Positions 9,337-18,755 of a stretch of 64,000 nucleotides of DNA are shown piece by piece. Source of the stretch: Acinetobacter pollinis (GTDB lineage Bacteria; Pseudomonadota; Gammaproteobacteria; Pseudomonadales; Moraxellaceae); NCBI RefSeq assembly GCF_015627175.1, contig NZ_VTDQ01000001.1:1-64000 (forward strand), written 5' to 3'. How positions within the stretch are numbered: the stretch's first letter is position 1; every line of letters begins with the position of its first letter. Position numbers and translations under genes: made by a program. Under the pieces are notes generated by a model. The model was not told where the DNA came from. It was given only the letters and a program-made list of their open reading frames with translations, and did no database searches.

Positions 9337-10044
9337 ATGAGATTAAAATTATTAACGAGTAGCTTAATGCTACTCGGTATGGTGGGATGTAGCCAACTTC
9401 CAAGCTTACACCATAGTCAGCAACCAACAAGAACAACAACAGCACCTAAAATTGACGCTGAGCCGATGACTCCACCGACTCAAGTCAAACAACCGAATAC
9501 TGGTGTAACAACTACGCCTTATAATCCGGGTGAGATTAAGCATGAATCTATGCCTATTCCACAGCCACAGCCACAGCCACAGCCACAGCCACAGCCACAG
9601 CCACAGCCACAGCCACAGCCACAGCCACAGCCACAGCCACAGCCACAGCCACAGCCACAGGCTCCATTACCTACACCAAAACCTCAACAACCGATTAGTA
9701 ATACAATTACAGTCAGCAATGCACAGCCACCTGCTTTTCGTAATTTAATTAACCAGTCACAAATTGCTTATCAACAACAGCAACTAGACAAAGCCGAACA
9801 TTTAGCTATTCTAGCTCAGCGAATAGCACCACAAGCTTCAGGAAGCTATGTCATGCTTTCAAGAATTGCTTTGCAGAAAAAACAGTTTTCACAAGCCCAA
9901 TCTCTTGCACAAAGAGGTATGATTTTCGCACCAGATAAAACAACCAAAAAGCAATTTTGGCAGGTTATTTCTAAGTCTGCTCAACAGCAACATAACAATG
10001 ATTTAGTAAACAAAGCAGAAGCGGCAATAAACAACTTAAACTAA
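9337..10044 (+). CDS. TPR lipoprotein with a long Pro-Gln repeat, LpoP-like candidate PBP1b activator
   Basis: 235-residue predicted outer-membrane lipoprotein. The signal peptide [17 protein letters not shown] ends at lipobox Cys18. A Pro/Thr-rich linker follows, containing an uninterrupted Pro-Gln run encoded by 17 hexamers, and then a C-terminal region of about 100 residues with TPR-like helices ([20 protein letters not shown], then a second pair). The gene is 16 bp after mrcB with a good GGAG site, so it is cotranscribed. In Pseudomonas the PBP1b activator LpoP is a TPR lipoprotein encoded beside the PBP1b gene, and the layout here matches. The activator role is inferred from neighbourhood and architecture, not from a recognised signature. 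Confidence 0.8.
9559..9660 (+). repeat. Perfect tandem hexamer repeat, 17 copies of CCACAG
   Basis: The 102 bases consist of 17 uninterrupted CCACAG units that encode the Pro-Gln run of the lipoprotein. A unit of 6 keeps the reading frame, so slippage would change linker length without breaking the gene. Flanking codons (CCTATT before, GCTCCA after) interrupt the pattern. Confidence 0.97.
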
Positions 10045-10928
10045 AACGCTGATACACCTGCAACACCGTAGGCCTGAAAATCTTGTGCGGTTTTTAGGTC
10101 ATTCGGTGTTAATCCTCCTAATGCAAAAACCAAAGCGTGTGTTGCTTTTGTCAAACTTTGAAAGTTACTCCACCCCAGTGGCTGAGCGTTGATATGGGTA
10201 TTCGTTTTTTGTACAGGACTAATAAAAATAGCCTCGCACCCTATACGCTGTGCCATACTTATACTTTCTAAGTCATGACATGCAGCAATATAGCGACACC
10301 CCATGACTAAATCTTTTTTTGTTAAACTGGCAAGTTGACTCTGTTTAATATGAATCGCATTCAGTTTTTTTTGTTTATCTAAATCTAAATTCTTGGCAAT
10401 TTCTATATTTACAATTATTTTATTTAAATATATCTCTTCTAAATCGTTTATTTCATCAAAATTTGCGTCTCTTAAATATACAATTCGATCTGACGGCAGA
10501 TGATAAACATCCATGCATTCATGACTAATTTTAATATAATGAGGCCAAAGTAATCTTTCTAAAATGATATCGTTTGCTTTAGGAAAGTTTAATGAGGTTA
10601 GATCAGACCTAGAGTACCATGTCCATGGATCTTGAATACTGCCTAGAAGCTGATCTGGAATAAAACTGTAAAATAAATATAGACGAACAATAATATCATC
10701 ATACTCATGATAAATTTCATCCCACGCAAACCACTCATCAACTTCAATACCTACTTCTTCAAAAATCTCACGCTTACAAGCAGATATAGGGGTTTCGTGA
10801 TGTTCTATCTTGCCACCTGGAAATTCATTTTTGTTTCCTTGATGTTGTTGTTTATCTCTCCAGCCAACTAACACACGACCATGTGAAAAAAGCAATCCAA
10901 TGGCAACTTTGACTTCAGTCTTGCTCAT
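10041..10928 (-). CDS. NUDIX hydrolase with C-terminal thiamine phosphate synthase-like domain
   Basis: Two-domain protein of about 295 residues. The N-terminal half is a MutT-type NUDIX domain with a complete box (GGKIEHHETPISACKREI followed by FEEVGI), suggesting cleavage of oxidised or non-canonical nucleoside triphosphates. The C-terminal half (about 150-295) resembles ThiE, with IFISPVQKT, LGWSNF and ALGGLTPNDL; residues for thiamine chemistry look degenerate. I chose the ATG at 10928 (MSKTEVKVAIG), which has GGAGG 8 bases upstream, over a TTG nine codons earlier. The 3' end overlaps the lipoprotein gene by 4 bp. MutT-ThiE fusions are known in gammaproteobacteria; the role of the second domain is unclear. 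Confidence 0.9.
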   Translation of the reverse strand: MSKTEVKVAIGLLFSHGRVLVGWRDKQQHQGNKNEFPGGKIEHHETPISACKREIFEEVGIEVDEWFAWDEIYHEYDDIIVRLYLFYSFIPDQLLGSIQDPWTWYSRSDLTSLNFPKANDIILERLLWPHYIKISHECMDVYHLPSDRIVYLRDANFDEINDLEEIYLNKIIVNIEIAKNLDLDKQKKLNAIHIKQSQLASLTKKDLVMGCRYIAACHDLESISMAQRIGCEAIFISPVQKTNTHINAQPLGWSNFQSLTKATHALVFALGGLTPNDLKTAQDFQAYGVAGVSAF

Positions 10929-11009
10929 ATTGTAATCCTCCATCATTCTCGACAAATTTTACATATTGTAACTGGTTCAAAGTTTTTTATAAAAAAGCAC
11001 AAATTATAA

Positions 11010-11043
11010 TTGACAGTATTATTCGATAATGATTATCATTTAA
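11010..11043 (+). promoter_or_regulatory. Fur-type operator overlapping a sigma-70 promoter of hemP
   Basis: TTGACA at 11010-11015 and TATCAT at 11034-11039 are 18 bases apart, a good promoter. The palindrome GATAATGATTATC at 11025-11037, part of a 15-of-19 match to the Fur consensus (11025-11043), covers the spacer and the -10 element. Bound repressor would block RNA polymerase. Confidence 0.8.
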
Positions 11044-11081
11044 AACATTAGCCAACTTCTCAACTCCACGGAGAATTAGAA

Positions 11082-11252
11082 ATGAACGCACCGTTTAACT
11101 TATTTACTCGCAGCACAGAATCAAACCAAAATCTACCAATGCTTCATTCGAATAATTTATTTGCTTTAGGTCGTGAAATTCGCATTATGCATGCGGGAGA
11201 GGAATATCGCTTAAGACTAACTCGTAACAATCGTCTCATATTAACAAAATAA
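11082..11252 (+). CDS. hemP: HemP/HmuP family hemin uptake protein
   Basis: 56-codon gene, starting MNAPFNLFTRS and ending RLRLTRNNRLILTK. The C-terminal half (REIRIMHAGEEYRLRLT and LILTK) is the conserved core of the HemP/HmuP family of small proteins associated with haem and iron uptake regulation in other proteobacteria. A GGAG ribosome-binding site lies 8-9 bases before the ATG. It is monocistronic, preceded by the Fur-box promoter and followed by a hairpin terminator. No haem receptor gene is adjacent, which is unusual, since hemP in many genomes sits beside one. Iron-repressed expression is inferred from the operator. Confidence 0.88.
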   Translation: MNAPFNLFTRSTESNQNLPMLHSNNLFALGREIRIMHAGEEYRLRLTRNNRLILTK

Positions 11253-11287
11253 AATTACGGATTACGAGTAGCGTAAAATAACGTGGG

Positions 11288-11322
11288 AAAGCAGTAATAT
11301 ACAGGTGTAATTACTGCTTTTA
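11288..11322. terminator. Hairpin terminator between hemP and the convergent ATPase gene
   Basis: An 11-bp perfect stem (AAAGCAGTAAT at 11288 pairing with 11310-11320) with an 11-base loop, followed by a short T run. It can serve both converging genes. Confidence 0.7.
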
Positions 11323-11327
11323 GAACT

Positions 11328-13103
11328 TTAACTTAAAGGCACAACTCGAAGTACTTCCTCTATTGAAGTCGTACCTAGTAAGACCTGTCGAGCACCAGCT
11401 ATACGTAATGGCTCAACACCTTCTTTTTTGGCTTGTTCTTTAATATCAGAGAGTTTTGCATTATCACTTACCAGTTGTTTCAATGAAAACGACATTGGCA
11501 TAAATTCATATAATCCTACACGGCCTTTATATCCTGTATGTCTACATGTATCACACCCTACAGGCTCGTATAAGCGACTAGGTTTTTCGATTTCATAACC
11601 TGCTGTGAGTTGCTCCCATTCAGGCTCATTAATAGATACTTCCTTTTTACACGAACATAATCTTCTAACCAATCGTTGAGCTAATACACCTAAGAGTGTC
11701 GCAGAGCTTAAAAATGGTTGAATACCCAAATCATGTAATCTCGTTAAACTTGATGGTGCATCATTCGTGTGAAGTGTAGATAAAACTAAATGCCCCGTGA
11801 GTGCCGCTTGAATTGCCATATCTGCTGTATCTTTATCTCGAATCTCACCAATCATGACAATATCTGGATCTTGTCGCATAAGTGCACGAATTCCATCTGC
11901 AAAGCCTAAATCAATATTGGCATTGACTTGCATTTGGTTAAAGCTATCTTCTTGCATCTCAATTGGGTCTTCAATGGTACATACGTTCACATCATCCGTT
12001 GCCAACTTCTTTAAAGATGAATAAAGTGTTGTGGTTTTACCCGAACCTGTAGGTCCTGTAACCAAGATAATACCATGCGTATTGCTGGTTAACGTTTTCC
12101 ACTGATCCATAAGCTTTTCATCAAAGCCTAATTGCTGGAAATCTCTTACCAGTACTTCAGGGTCAAATACCCTCAGTACCATTTTCTCGCCCAAAGCTGT
12201 TGGTAAAGTTGCTAAACGCAACTCTGTTTCTACACCTCGTGGTGTACGGGTTTTTAGTCGCCCATCTTGTGGTTTTCTCTTCTCTGCTACATTCATACGA
12301 CCTAAAATCTTAATACGTGCAATTACCGCATTTAAGGTATTTGCTGGCATTTGATAAATCGTATTGAGTACACCATCGATACGGAACCTCACTTTTCCTT
12401 TTTCTTTTCTTGGCTCTAAGTGAATATCACTGGCACCCTGTTCAAACGCAAACTGCAAAACCCAATCTACAAGTTTTACAATATGTTGATCATTTGCATC
12501 AGGATTTTGATTCTGCATATCTCCAATTTGAAGTAGAGATTCAACAGCCCTATTTTCATTTTTTTGGTTCTTTTCAGAAGAAAAAACAGCTCGACTTACC
12601 TGATAATATTCAACCAAATATCGTCTGAGTTGTTCAGGCGTTAATAATGCAAGTTTAATTTTTTTGGGTTTAACAATATGTTCTAAACTTCTTATCCAAT
12701 CTGTCATGAATGGTTGATCAGTACCAATCGTTACTTCATCATCATTCACATCAACTGCAAGTAAGTTGTTATGAATTGCAAACTCTTCAGACATAATCTT
12801 TGTTAAAGATTCAACATCGGATTTTAAAGGATCAATAATAAATAATGGAATATTTGCTTTCTTGGCTAGCCATTGGCATAGATTAACCAAGTTTAATTTT
12901 TGCGAAGTATTCTGTTGATTTGATAAGTTAAATTCAGCAATCCACTGGAGAGGGTGTAAACTCAAATGTTCTTTTTTACGATGGGTTGTTTGAATGAGAA
13001 TCTTATCTCGTTCACTCACTAAACCATCTTGCATTAAATGCTCTAAGCACCACTGTAAATCAATTGAATAAGAATAGTGGTGACTTGACGAACGAGTGTA
13101 CAT
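11328..13103 (-). CDS. GspE/PilB-family secretion ATPase
   Basis: 591-residue cytosolic hexameric ATPase of the type II secretion/type IV pilus family. An N-terminal region (about 1-190) precedes the ATPase core, which has Walker A GPTGSGKTT at about 350-358, an Asp box, DPDIVMIGEIRD near 412 (Walker B) and the His box TGHLVLSTLHTND. Late cysteines (RRLCSC and CDTC) form a zinc-site remnant with CxC rather than the common first CxxC. No other secretion or pilus gene lies nearby; in Acinetobacter the type II genes are known to be scattered, so GspE is plausible. A role in type IV pili (PilB) cannot be excluded by sequence alone. Confidence 0.85.
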   Translation of the reverse strand: MYTRSSSHHYSYSIDLQWCLEHLMQDGLVSERDKILIQTTHRKKEHLSLHPLQWIAEFNLSNQQNTSQKLNLVNLCQWLAKKANIPLFIIDPLKSDVESLTKIMSEEFAIHNNLLAVDVNDDEVTIGTDQPFMTDWIRSLEHIVKPKKIKLALLTPEQLRRYLVEYYQVSRAVFSSEKNQKNENRAVESLLQIGDMQNQNPDANDQHIVKLVDWVLQFAFEQGASDIHLEPRKEKGKVRFRIDGVLNTIYQMPANTLNAVIARIKILGRMNVAEKRKPQDGRLKTRTPRGVETELRLATLPTALGEKMVLRVFDPEVLVRDFQQLGFDEKLMDQWKTLTSNTHGIILVTGPTGSGKTTTLYSSLKKLATDDVNVCTIEDPIEMQEDSFNQMQVNANIDLGFADGIRALMRQDPDIVMIGEIRDKDTADMAIQAALTGHLVLSTLHTNDAPSSLTRLHDLGIQPFLSSATLLGVLAQRLVRRLCSCKKEVSINEPEWEQLTAGYEIEKPSRLYEPVGCDTCRHTGYKGRVGLYEFMPMSFSLKQLVSDNAKLSDIKEQAKKEGVEPLRIAGARQVLLGTTSIEEVLRVVPLS

Positions 13104-13275
13104 AAATAATCCCGAAAAATAATGAGCCGAGTAAATGTAATTAAATGTGTGCTTTCAATTGCACAAAATTTCAAGCATTTGGAAGATAAGATTCACATTA
13201 ATCATTACACTCATATCTTTCAAGGTTGAAAAGTATCAATTTATTTAAAATTAACGTGATTTATTACTAATTTTA

Positions 13276-14001
13276 CTAAAATACTGTGCAAATACTCACA
13301 ACAAAAACATTTTCTTCTTTCACCTGAAATTGAACATTTAGTTGATCAAAACTCATACCATAAAGACGTTGTTCATCGTGCTGATATGCAGGCCGAGGAT
13401 CTAAAGCAAGCACTTGTTCAAGCGACTCAATTATTTTTAAAGTTGTTAAACCATCTACAATGAGTGATTGACATTGTTGACTTGCATTGTCACTCCAAAT
13501 CACTGGTTTTATTGGAGGTTGTATATCTGCATAACCACTTTGAGCATTATCAATCGCATCAGAATAGTGAATATACGGTTTAATATCTAAAATAGGTGTG
13601 CCGTGGAGTAAATCACTTCCCATAACATAAACTCGAAGTTCTTTTCCAACACACTCAATTCGATTCAATTGAACTACCGACATCCCTATAGGCGCAGGTC
13701 TATACATACTTCGTGTGGCAAAAACCCCTTTTCGCTGATTTCCTCCTAAACGAGGAGGTCTAACCTGTGGTCTAAAACTCGATTGATTTAAGTTTTTATT
13801 CTCATGAAAATGCCATAATAGCCATAAATGACTAAATTCTTCGATTCCCTCAAATGCAGAAATATTATTGTATGGGGCACATAACTGAATATATGTTTCA
13901 ATATTCACTAAATTGGGTTGCCTAGGTATACCAAATTTCTCTCGAAACGGCGAATGCATCATACCAATGACGGGGAATTGAATCGGTTCAAAAGCTTTCA
14001 T
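13276..14001 (-). CDS. trmO: tRNA (N6-threonylcarbamoyladenosine-37) methyltransferase TrmO
   Basis: 241-residue SAM-dependent enzyme of the TsaA/YaeB family that methylates t6A37 in some tRNAs. Features seen are GMMHSPFREKFGIPRQP at the N-terminus, EEFSHLWLLWHFHEN, RPAPIGMSVVQL and DIKPYIHYSD, all conserved in the family. I prefer the ATG at 14001 to a GTG one codon earlier. The gene is transcribed alone, divergent from fpr. Confidence 0.9.
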   Translation of the reverse strand: MKAFEPIQFPVIGMMHSPFREKFGIPRQPNLVNIETYIQLCAPYNNISAFEGIEEFSHLWLLWHFHENKNLNQSSFRPQVRPPRLGGNQRKGVFATRSMYRPAPIGMSVVQLNRIECVGKELRVYVMGSDLLHGTPILDIKPYIHYSDAIDNAQSGYADIQPPIKPVIWSDNASQQCQSLIVDGLTTLKIIESLEQVLALDPRPAYQHDEQRLYGMSFDQLNVQFQVKEENVFVVSICTVF

Positions 14002-14100
14002 CACTTTTTCTTATAAAGACAATTAAATATATTCAGTTTATAGGGATTAATTTTAGATTAAAATAGAAACCGTTTTTAATATTCATAATTGGACCTTTAC

Positions 14101-14880
14101 ATGGCTGCTTTTAACGTTGAACGTATCACTCACGTTCACCATTGGAATGACACATTATTTAGCTTTAAAACAACACGTGACCAAAGTTTACGCTATAAAA
14201 ATGGTCAGTTTGTCATGATTGGCCTCCAAGTGAATGGTAAGCCTTTGATGCGTGCTTATTCGATCGCAAGTGCAAATTACGAAGAAGAACTTGAATTCTT
14301 CTCAATTAAAGTACCTGACGGGCCACTCACATCAATTTTACAAAAAGTACAAGTTGGCGATGAGATTTTAGTTTCAAGAAAACCAACAGGTACACTTGTT
14401 CATGATGACTTACTACCAGGGAAAAACCTCTATTTATTGTCTTCAGGAACAGGTTTAGCTCCTTTCTTATCTATTATTCGCGATCCTGAAACATATGAAC
14501 GTTTTGAGAAAGTCATTGTGGTTCATGGTACACGCTATGTGAGTGAGCTTGCCTACCAAGATCTTATTTTAGATGAGTTACCAAACCATGAATTCTTCCA
14601 AGAGTTGGGTGTGCAAGAAAAGCTTGTTTACTACCCAACAGTAACTCGTGAAGAGTTCCATACTCAAGGCCGTGTAACGACAGCCATTGAAACTGGCGAA
14701 TTATTCGAAAAGATCGGTTTACCTCGCTTCAATCGTGAAACAGATAGAGCAATGCTATGTGGTAGTCCAGCATTCTTAAAAGATGTTGCTACGTTACTAG
14801 ATGAACATGGTCTAAAAGAGTCACCACGTATGGGTGAAATGGGTGACTATGTTATCGAACGTGCTTTTGTAGAAAAATAA
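14101..14880 (+). CDS. fpr: Ferredoxin-NADP reductase
   Basis: 259-residue FAD enzyme that exchanges electrons between NADPH and ferredoxin or flavodoxin. The FAD-binding motif RAYSIAS is near residue 55, and the NADP domain has SSGTGLAPFLSI near 115 and CGSPAFLKD near 220. The C-terminal VIERAFVEK is typical of bacterial subclass reductases. I chose the ATG at 14101 because a GGA lies 8 bases before it and homologues start there; a TTG exists four codons earlier. It is followed by a strong terminator. Confidence 0.93.
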   Translation: MAAFNVERITHVHHWNDTLFSFKTTRDQSLRYKNGQFVMIGLQVNGKPLMRAYSIASANYEEELEFFSIKVPDGPLTSILQKVQVGDEILVSRKPTGTLVHDDLLPGKNLYLLSSGTGLAPFLSIIRDPETYERFEKVIVVHGTRYVSELAYQDLILDELPNHEFFQELGVQEKLVYYPTVTREEFHTQGRVTTAIETGELFEKIGLPRFNRETDRAMLCGSPAFLKDVATLLDEHGLKESPRMGEMGDYVIERAFVEK

Positions 14881-14895
14881 AATTTTTCATACAAG

Positions 14896-14928
14896 AAAGC
14901 CGATGTTCTACATCGGCTTTTTATTTTT
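14896..14928 (+). terminator. Rho-independent terminator after fpr
   Basis: An 11-bp perfect stem (AAAGCCGATGT, 3-base loop TCT) followed by a T-rich run ending at 14928. It separates fpr from the RnfB-like gene. Confidence 0.9.
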
Positions 14929-15001
14929 AGCGAGAATAGACTTGTCCTAAGTGCTATTTTTCTGCACAATCCCCTGTTTTGCACATACATTAACGAGCCA
15001 C

Positions 15002-15802
15002 ATGAGTTTAAATTTCCCTCTCATCCAGCAAATTGATGCGCTTCTTCCTCAAACACAGTGTGGGCTATGCGGTCATCGCGATGGTTGCCTACCCTATGCG
15101 AAAGCAATTTCGGAAGGTGAAGCTGCTAATAAATGTATTCCTGGTGGTCAGCCCGTTGCAGATCAACTAGCAAATTTGCTCAATCGACCTATTTTACAGG
15201 CTGAAGAAAGTGTATGGCCAATACAACAAGATGGTCGTCCTCAGCGAATGAAAGCAATTATTCGTGAAGAGGAATGTATTGGATGTACAAAATGTATCAG
15301 TGCATGCCCAGTCGATGCAATTGTTGGTAGTGGTAAACTCATGCACACCATTTTCACAGACTTATGTACAGGATGTGAGTTGTGTATTCCACCCTGTCCT
15401 GTAGACTGTATCGACCTTGTTGAAGATAATAATCTATTGCCCTCAGCCCAAGAGCAAATTGGATTACAAGATAACTTACGTAATCGTTATTACTCACATA
15501 TTACCCGCGAAGAGAAAAGACGTTTAGAAAGACGTGGCCCTATTGTACGTGCAGAGATTGATACTACTTTATTTGCAGATTTCTCTAAACATGTTAAAAG
15601 CGTTCCCATCGTTGAAGTCCAGTGCAAAACAACAGAAACTGGTCTAAATATAGATGCCAAAACCACAATTCAACTTGCGCGTTTACGTACTCAAATTAAA
15701 AAGCTAGAAAAGCAACTCAGCGTTCGTGAAGATGAAAAGAAACGCATTCAACTGAAAACGTTAGAAGCTGAATTAAACGACCTACAAGGTATGAGTGTAT
15801 GA
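15002..15802 (+). CDS. Soluble RnfB/RsxB-like ferredoxin
   Basis: 266-residue iron-sulfur protein with three predicted clusters. An N-terminal Fe-S domain ([17 protein letters not shown], then NKCIPGG) precedes two 4Fe-4S ferredoxin motifs ([12 protein letters not shown] and [12 protein letters not shown]), and the C-terminus (about 215-265) is a charged coiled coil. The N-terminal membrane anchor of the true RnfB subunit is missing, and the first motif has one extra residue (CxxCxxxxxC rather than CxxCxxxxC). No other Rnf genes are present. The gene overlaps nth by 4 bases, so the pair is cotranslated, as near the rnf/rsx locus in other genomes. I chose the ATG at 15002; a GTG lies 17 codons upstream. 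Confidence 0.88.
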   Translation: MSLNFPLIQQIDALLPQTQCGLCGHRDGCLPYAKAISEGEAANKCIPGGQPVADQLANLLNRPILQAEESVWPIQQDGRPQRMKAIIREEECIGCTKCISACPVDAIVGSGKLMHTIFTDLCTGCELCIPPCPVDCIDLVEDNNLLPSAQEQIGLQDNLRNRYYSHITREEKRRLERRGPIVRAEIDTTLFADFSKHVKSVPIVEVQCKTTETGLNIDAKTTIQLARLRTQIKKLEKQLSVREDEKKRIQLKTLEAELNDLQGMSV

Positions 15803-16461
15803 CTACAAAAAATATGACACGAAAACAAGTTCAGACATTCTTTACACGTTTACAAGCACAGCGCCCACATCCTCAAACTGAGCTCAACTACACCTCAGCA
15901 TTTGAACTACTTATTGCAGTTATGCTCTCTGCGCAGGCCACAGATGTGAGTGTGAATAAAGCGACGGATAAGCTTTATCCTGTTGCCAATACTCCTGAAA
16001 GTATTTATGCACTGGGTGTAGAAGGTCTTAAGGTATATATAAAAACAATTGGTTTATATAACTCAAAAGCAGAAAATGTCATTAAAACCTGTAAAATTCT
16101 CATCGAACAGCATGACAGCGAAGTTCCCAACACACGTAAAGCACTAGAAGCACTACCAGGTGTGGGTCGAAAAACGGCAAACGTTGTTTTAAACACTGCA
16201 TTTGGCCAACCGACCATGGCAGTAGATACACATATTTTTCGTTTAGGTAATCGCACAGGACTAGCGGTAGGTAAAAATGTACTTGAAGTTGAGCAACGCC
16301 TGATTAAAGTGATTCCCAAGGAATTTATAATAGATGCACACCATTGGCTTATTCTACATGGACGATATTGCTGTGTGGCACGTAAACCAAAGTGCAATGA
16401 ATGCGTTGTTTCAGATGTCTGTAACTGGTCTGAGCGGTTCGAATTTGGTGCACCCCACTAG
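15799..16461 (+). CDS. nth: Endonuclease III, DNA glycosylase/AP lyase
   Basis: 220-residue base-excision repair enzyme for oxidised pyrimidines. It shows the helix-hairpin-helix [13 protein letters not shown], with the catalytic Lys in that motif and the catalytic Asp in [11 protein letters not shown], and a C-terminal 4Fe-4S site with spacing C-x6-C-x2-C-x5-C (CCVARKPKC onward). It starts inside the end of the RnfB-like gene (ATGA overlap). Length is normal for the family. Confidence 0.95.
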   Translation: MTTKNMTRKQVQTFFTRLQAQRPHPQTELNYTSAFELLIAVMLSAQATDVSVNKATDKLYPVANTPESIYALGVEGLKVYIKTIGLYNSKAENVIKTCKILIEQHDSEVPNTRKALEALPGVGRKTANVVLNTAFGQPTMAVDTHIFRLGNRTGLAVGKNVLEVEQRLIKVIPKEFIIDAHHWLILHGRYCCVARKPKCNECVVSDVCNWSERFEFGAPH

Positions 16462-16464
16462 ATT

Positions 16465-16635
16465 TTAAGTATTTTCATCCTTTTTTAACTTTGGATGTAA
16501 TTGACGAGGTCTAGGCTGCTTCGGTCTCGTTTTATTTTCCTTCATCACTTCACTTAGCATTTTTTTACTCTGCCACAATAATGCAAGTAGTATCAGAATA
16601 CTTAGAATTACTAGACCAATTAATGCAATCTTCAT
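16465..16635 (-). CDS. Small predicted membrane protein (56 residues)
   Basis: ORF with a good AAGGA site 7 bases before its ATG. The N-terminal half is one hydrophobic helix (about 2-21, ending LALLW) and the C-terminal half is strongly basic, with PKQPRPRQL. A single-pass membrane protein with a positively charged cytosolic tail is likely. The gene is just after the adk terminator and convergent with nth. I recognise no family; the evidence is the ribosome-binding site, hydrophobic helix and position. Confidence 0.6.
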   Translation of the reverse strand: MKIALIGLVILSILILLALLWQSKKMLSEVMKENKTRPKQPRPRQLHPKLKKDENT

Positions 16636-16646
16636 TTACTTTTCCT

Positions 16647-16686
16647 TAAAAAACAAAGGCCCTTTTATCGTTTCGGGCCTTTGTTT
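16647..16686 (-). terminator. Rho-independent terminator of adk
   Basis: On the minus strand, a 12-bp perfect stem (AAACAAAGGCCC with its partner, 12-base loop) is followed by a T run. The arms are 16651-16662 and 16675-16686. Confidence 0.85.
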
Positions 16687-16709
16687 AATCAAAATACATC
16701 TTAGTCAAA

Positions 16710-17363
<654 letters not shown>

Positions 17364-17438
17364 CTAATAAATCCTCATTTAACAAAATTTTTACCAAATC
17401 AACATACTTCATAAATATTAAAAAGTACTGATATGGTC

Positions 17439-18755
17439 TTATAAAAAAGCAACAAAAAGATGTATTGTACCAGCGATAAAACCAGTTACCCCTCCCAACA
17501 CGATTAAAATCCACTCGTCCTCTTTAAAAGCAGGACGAAGTAAATTCTGAAATTCGTGCGGTGTGAGATCACGAATACGATCTCGAAACATTTTAAATAT
17601 CTTACGGGCGCGACTTGCATTGAATGCAGGATCACAAACAGGCACCATCGTAATTTCTATTGAGCGGTCAATCAAGTCTGTTTTTAACTTTGCATACTCT
17701 TTTGGGCCTAATGAAAGCTGTAAAGTTGTACGCACTAATGGTGTATCCATAATTGGATGAATATGTTTTTTTACAATTTGACGTGTTTTATCTTTTTTAT
17801 CCCCATACATCATTTCCATCATAATTGTTTTTAATGTAATAAGTTCTTCTGTAACAACCTTAGCAAATACATCTGATACTTCTTCTTGACGCTTCATAAA
17901 AGCACCTTGAATATTGTATGTACCTACTCTTGGTATAACAGGAACAAACCATGGAAATGTATGATTCTTTGTTCGTCTAAAAAACTGAGGATAACGAACA
18001 TAATGCGGATAAATAGGATTAAATACCATCCAAATCGCAATCCAATTGGTTAAAAGCCCCCAAATTGCGGCCCAAAAAGGTACTGTCCAATGCCATGGTA
18101 CAATAAACCAAACCAACATTTGAATAAGACCAAAGAAGCATCCTATTAATGCACTAATATGCCAAATAAAATTAATTTCTTTTGAACCAACTTTTAGGAA
18201 CATGCGAACCATTAAACGACGGTCATTTTCCATCTGATGAACAACCATATCTCGCATATCAACTAAAGATTCAACATGAGATGTCAGATCAATGACGAGA
18301 TCATGTAAAACAGAAGGTAATTGCTTGTGTGCATGTTCATAAATACGACGTTTGATCGAGTAAGGAAGATTCTCCCATAGAACAGCATTGCGCTCATGCA
18401 TGACTTCATCAATAAGATTCTCAAGCTGTGCGTCGACTTGCTTCCCAATGATATTTGCCATTTCATCTGGATCCATGGCATCTAAAAACTCACTGAGTGA
18501 ACCTATTTTTTTTAGCGTATTGTCTGTAATAATTCCTGAAATTCTGCCAGCCTTTCGTGGAACAATTCCTTGCCAACCCAAAGGTAATCGTCCAATGTGT
18601 ATTCCCCAAAAGTGTATTGGATAAAACACCATACGTAGTGCCATCCAAACATGTGCCCATGTTACAAAAGCAGTCACTGGGATAATACTTAGCACCGCCA
18701 AATGGTCTGGACGGAGCAAGAATAATTGCCACAGATGACTTAAATACTCAAACAT
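17439..18755 (-). CDS. DUF445-family membrane protein
   Basis: 438-residue inner-membrane protein. Hydrophobic segments lie near the N-terminus (HLAVLSIIPVTAFVTWAHVW), in the middle (about 195-250) and at the extreme C-terminus (about 418-438, ending HLFVAFL), and a long soluble helical region links them. Typical DUF445 features are GRLPLGWQGIVPRKAG and TNWIAIWMVFNPIYP, which repeats the same GW..P pattern. The biochemical function of the family is unknown. It ends 76 bp before adk on the same strand. The start ATG at 18755 gives the natural N-terminus. Confidence 0.85.
   Translation of the reverse strand: MFEYLSHLWQLFLLRPDHLAVLSIIPVTAFVTWAHVWMALRMVFYPIHFWGIHIGRLPLGWQGIVPRKAGRISGIITDNTLKKIGSLSEFLDAMDPDEMANIIGKQVDAQLENLIDEVMHERNAVLWENLPYSIKRRIYEHAHKQLPSVLHDLVIDLTSHVESLVDMRDMVVHQMENDRRLMVRMFLKVGSKEINFIWHISALIGCFFGLIQMLVWFIVPWHWTVPFWAAIWGLLTNWIAIWMVFNPIYPHYVRYPQFFRRTKNHTFPWFVPVIPRVGTYNIQGAFMKRQEEVSDVFAKVVTEELITLKTIMMEMMYGDKKDKTRQIVKKHIHPIMDTPLVRTTLQLSLGPKEYAKLKTDLIDRSIEITMVPVCDPAFNASRARKIFKMFRDRIRDLTPHEFQNLLRPAFKEDEWILIVLGGVTGFIAGTIHLFVAFL

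Noticed and set aside
9559..9660. Possible CRISPR-like direct repeats
   Set aside because: The units are contiguous hexamers in a coding frame with no spacers.
9530..9748. An open frame with Ser-His repeats over the CCACAG hexamers
   Set aside because: It is the other reading frame of the tandem repeat, within the lipoprotein gene, and lacks a ribosome-binding site.
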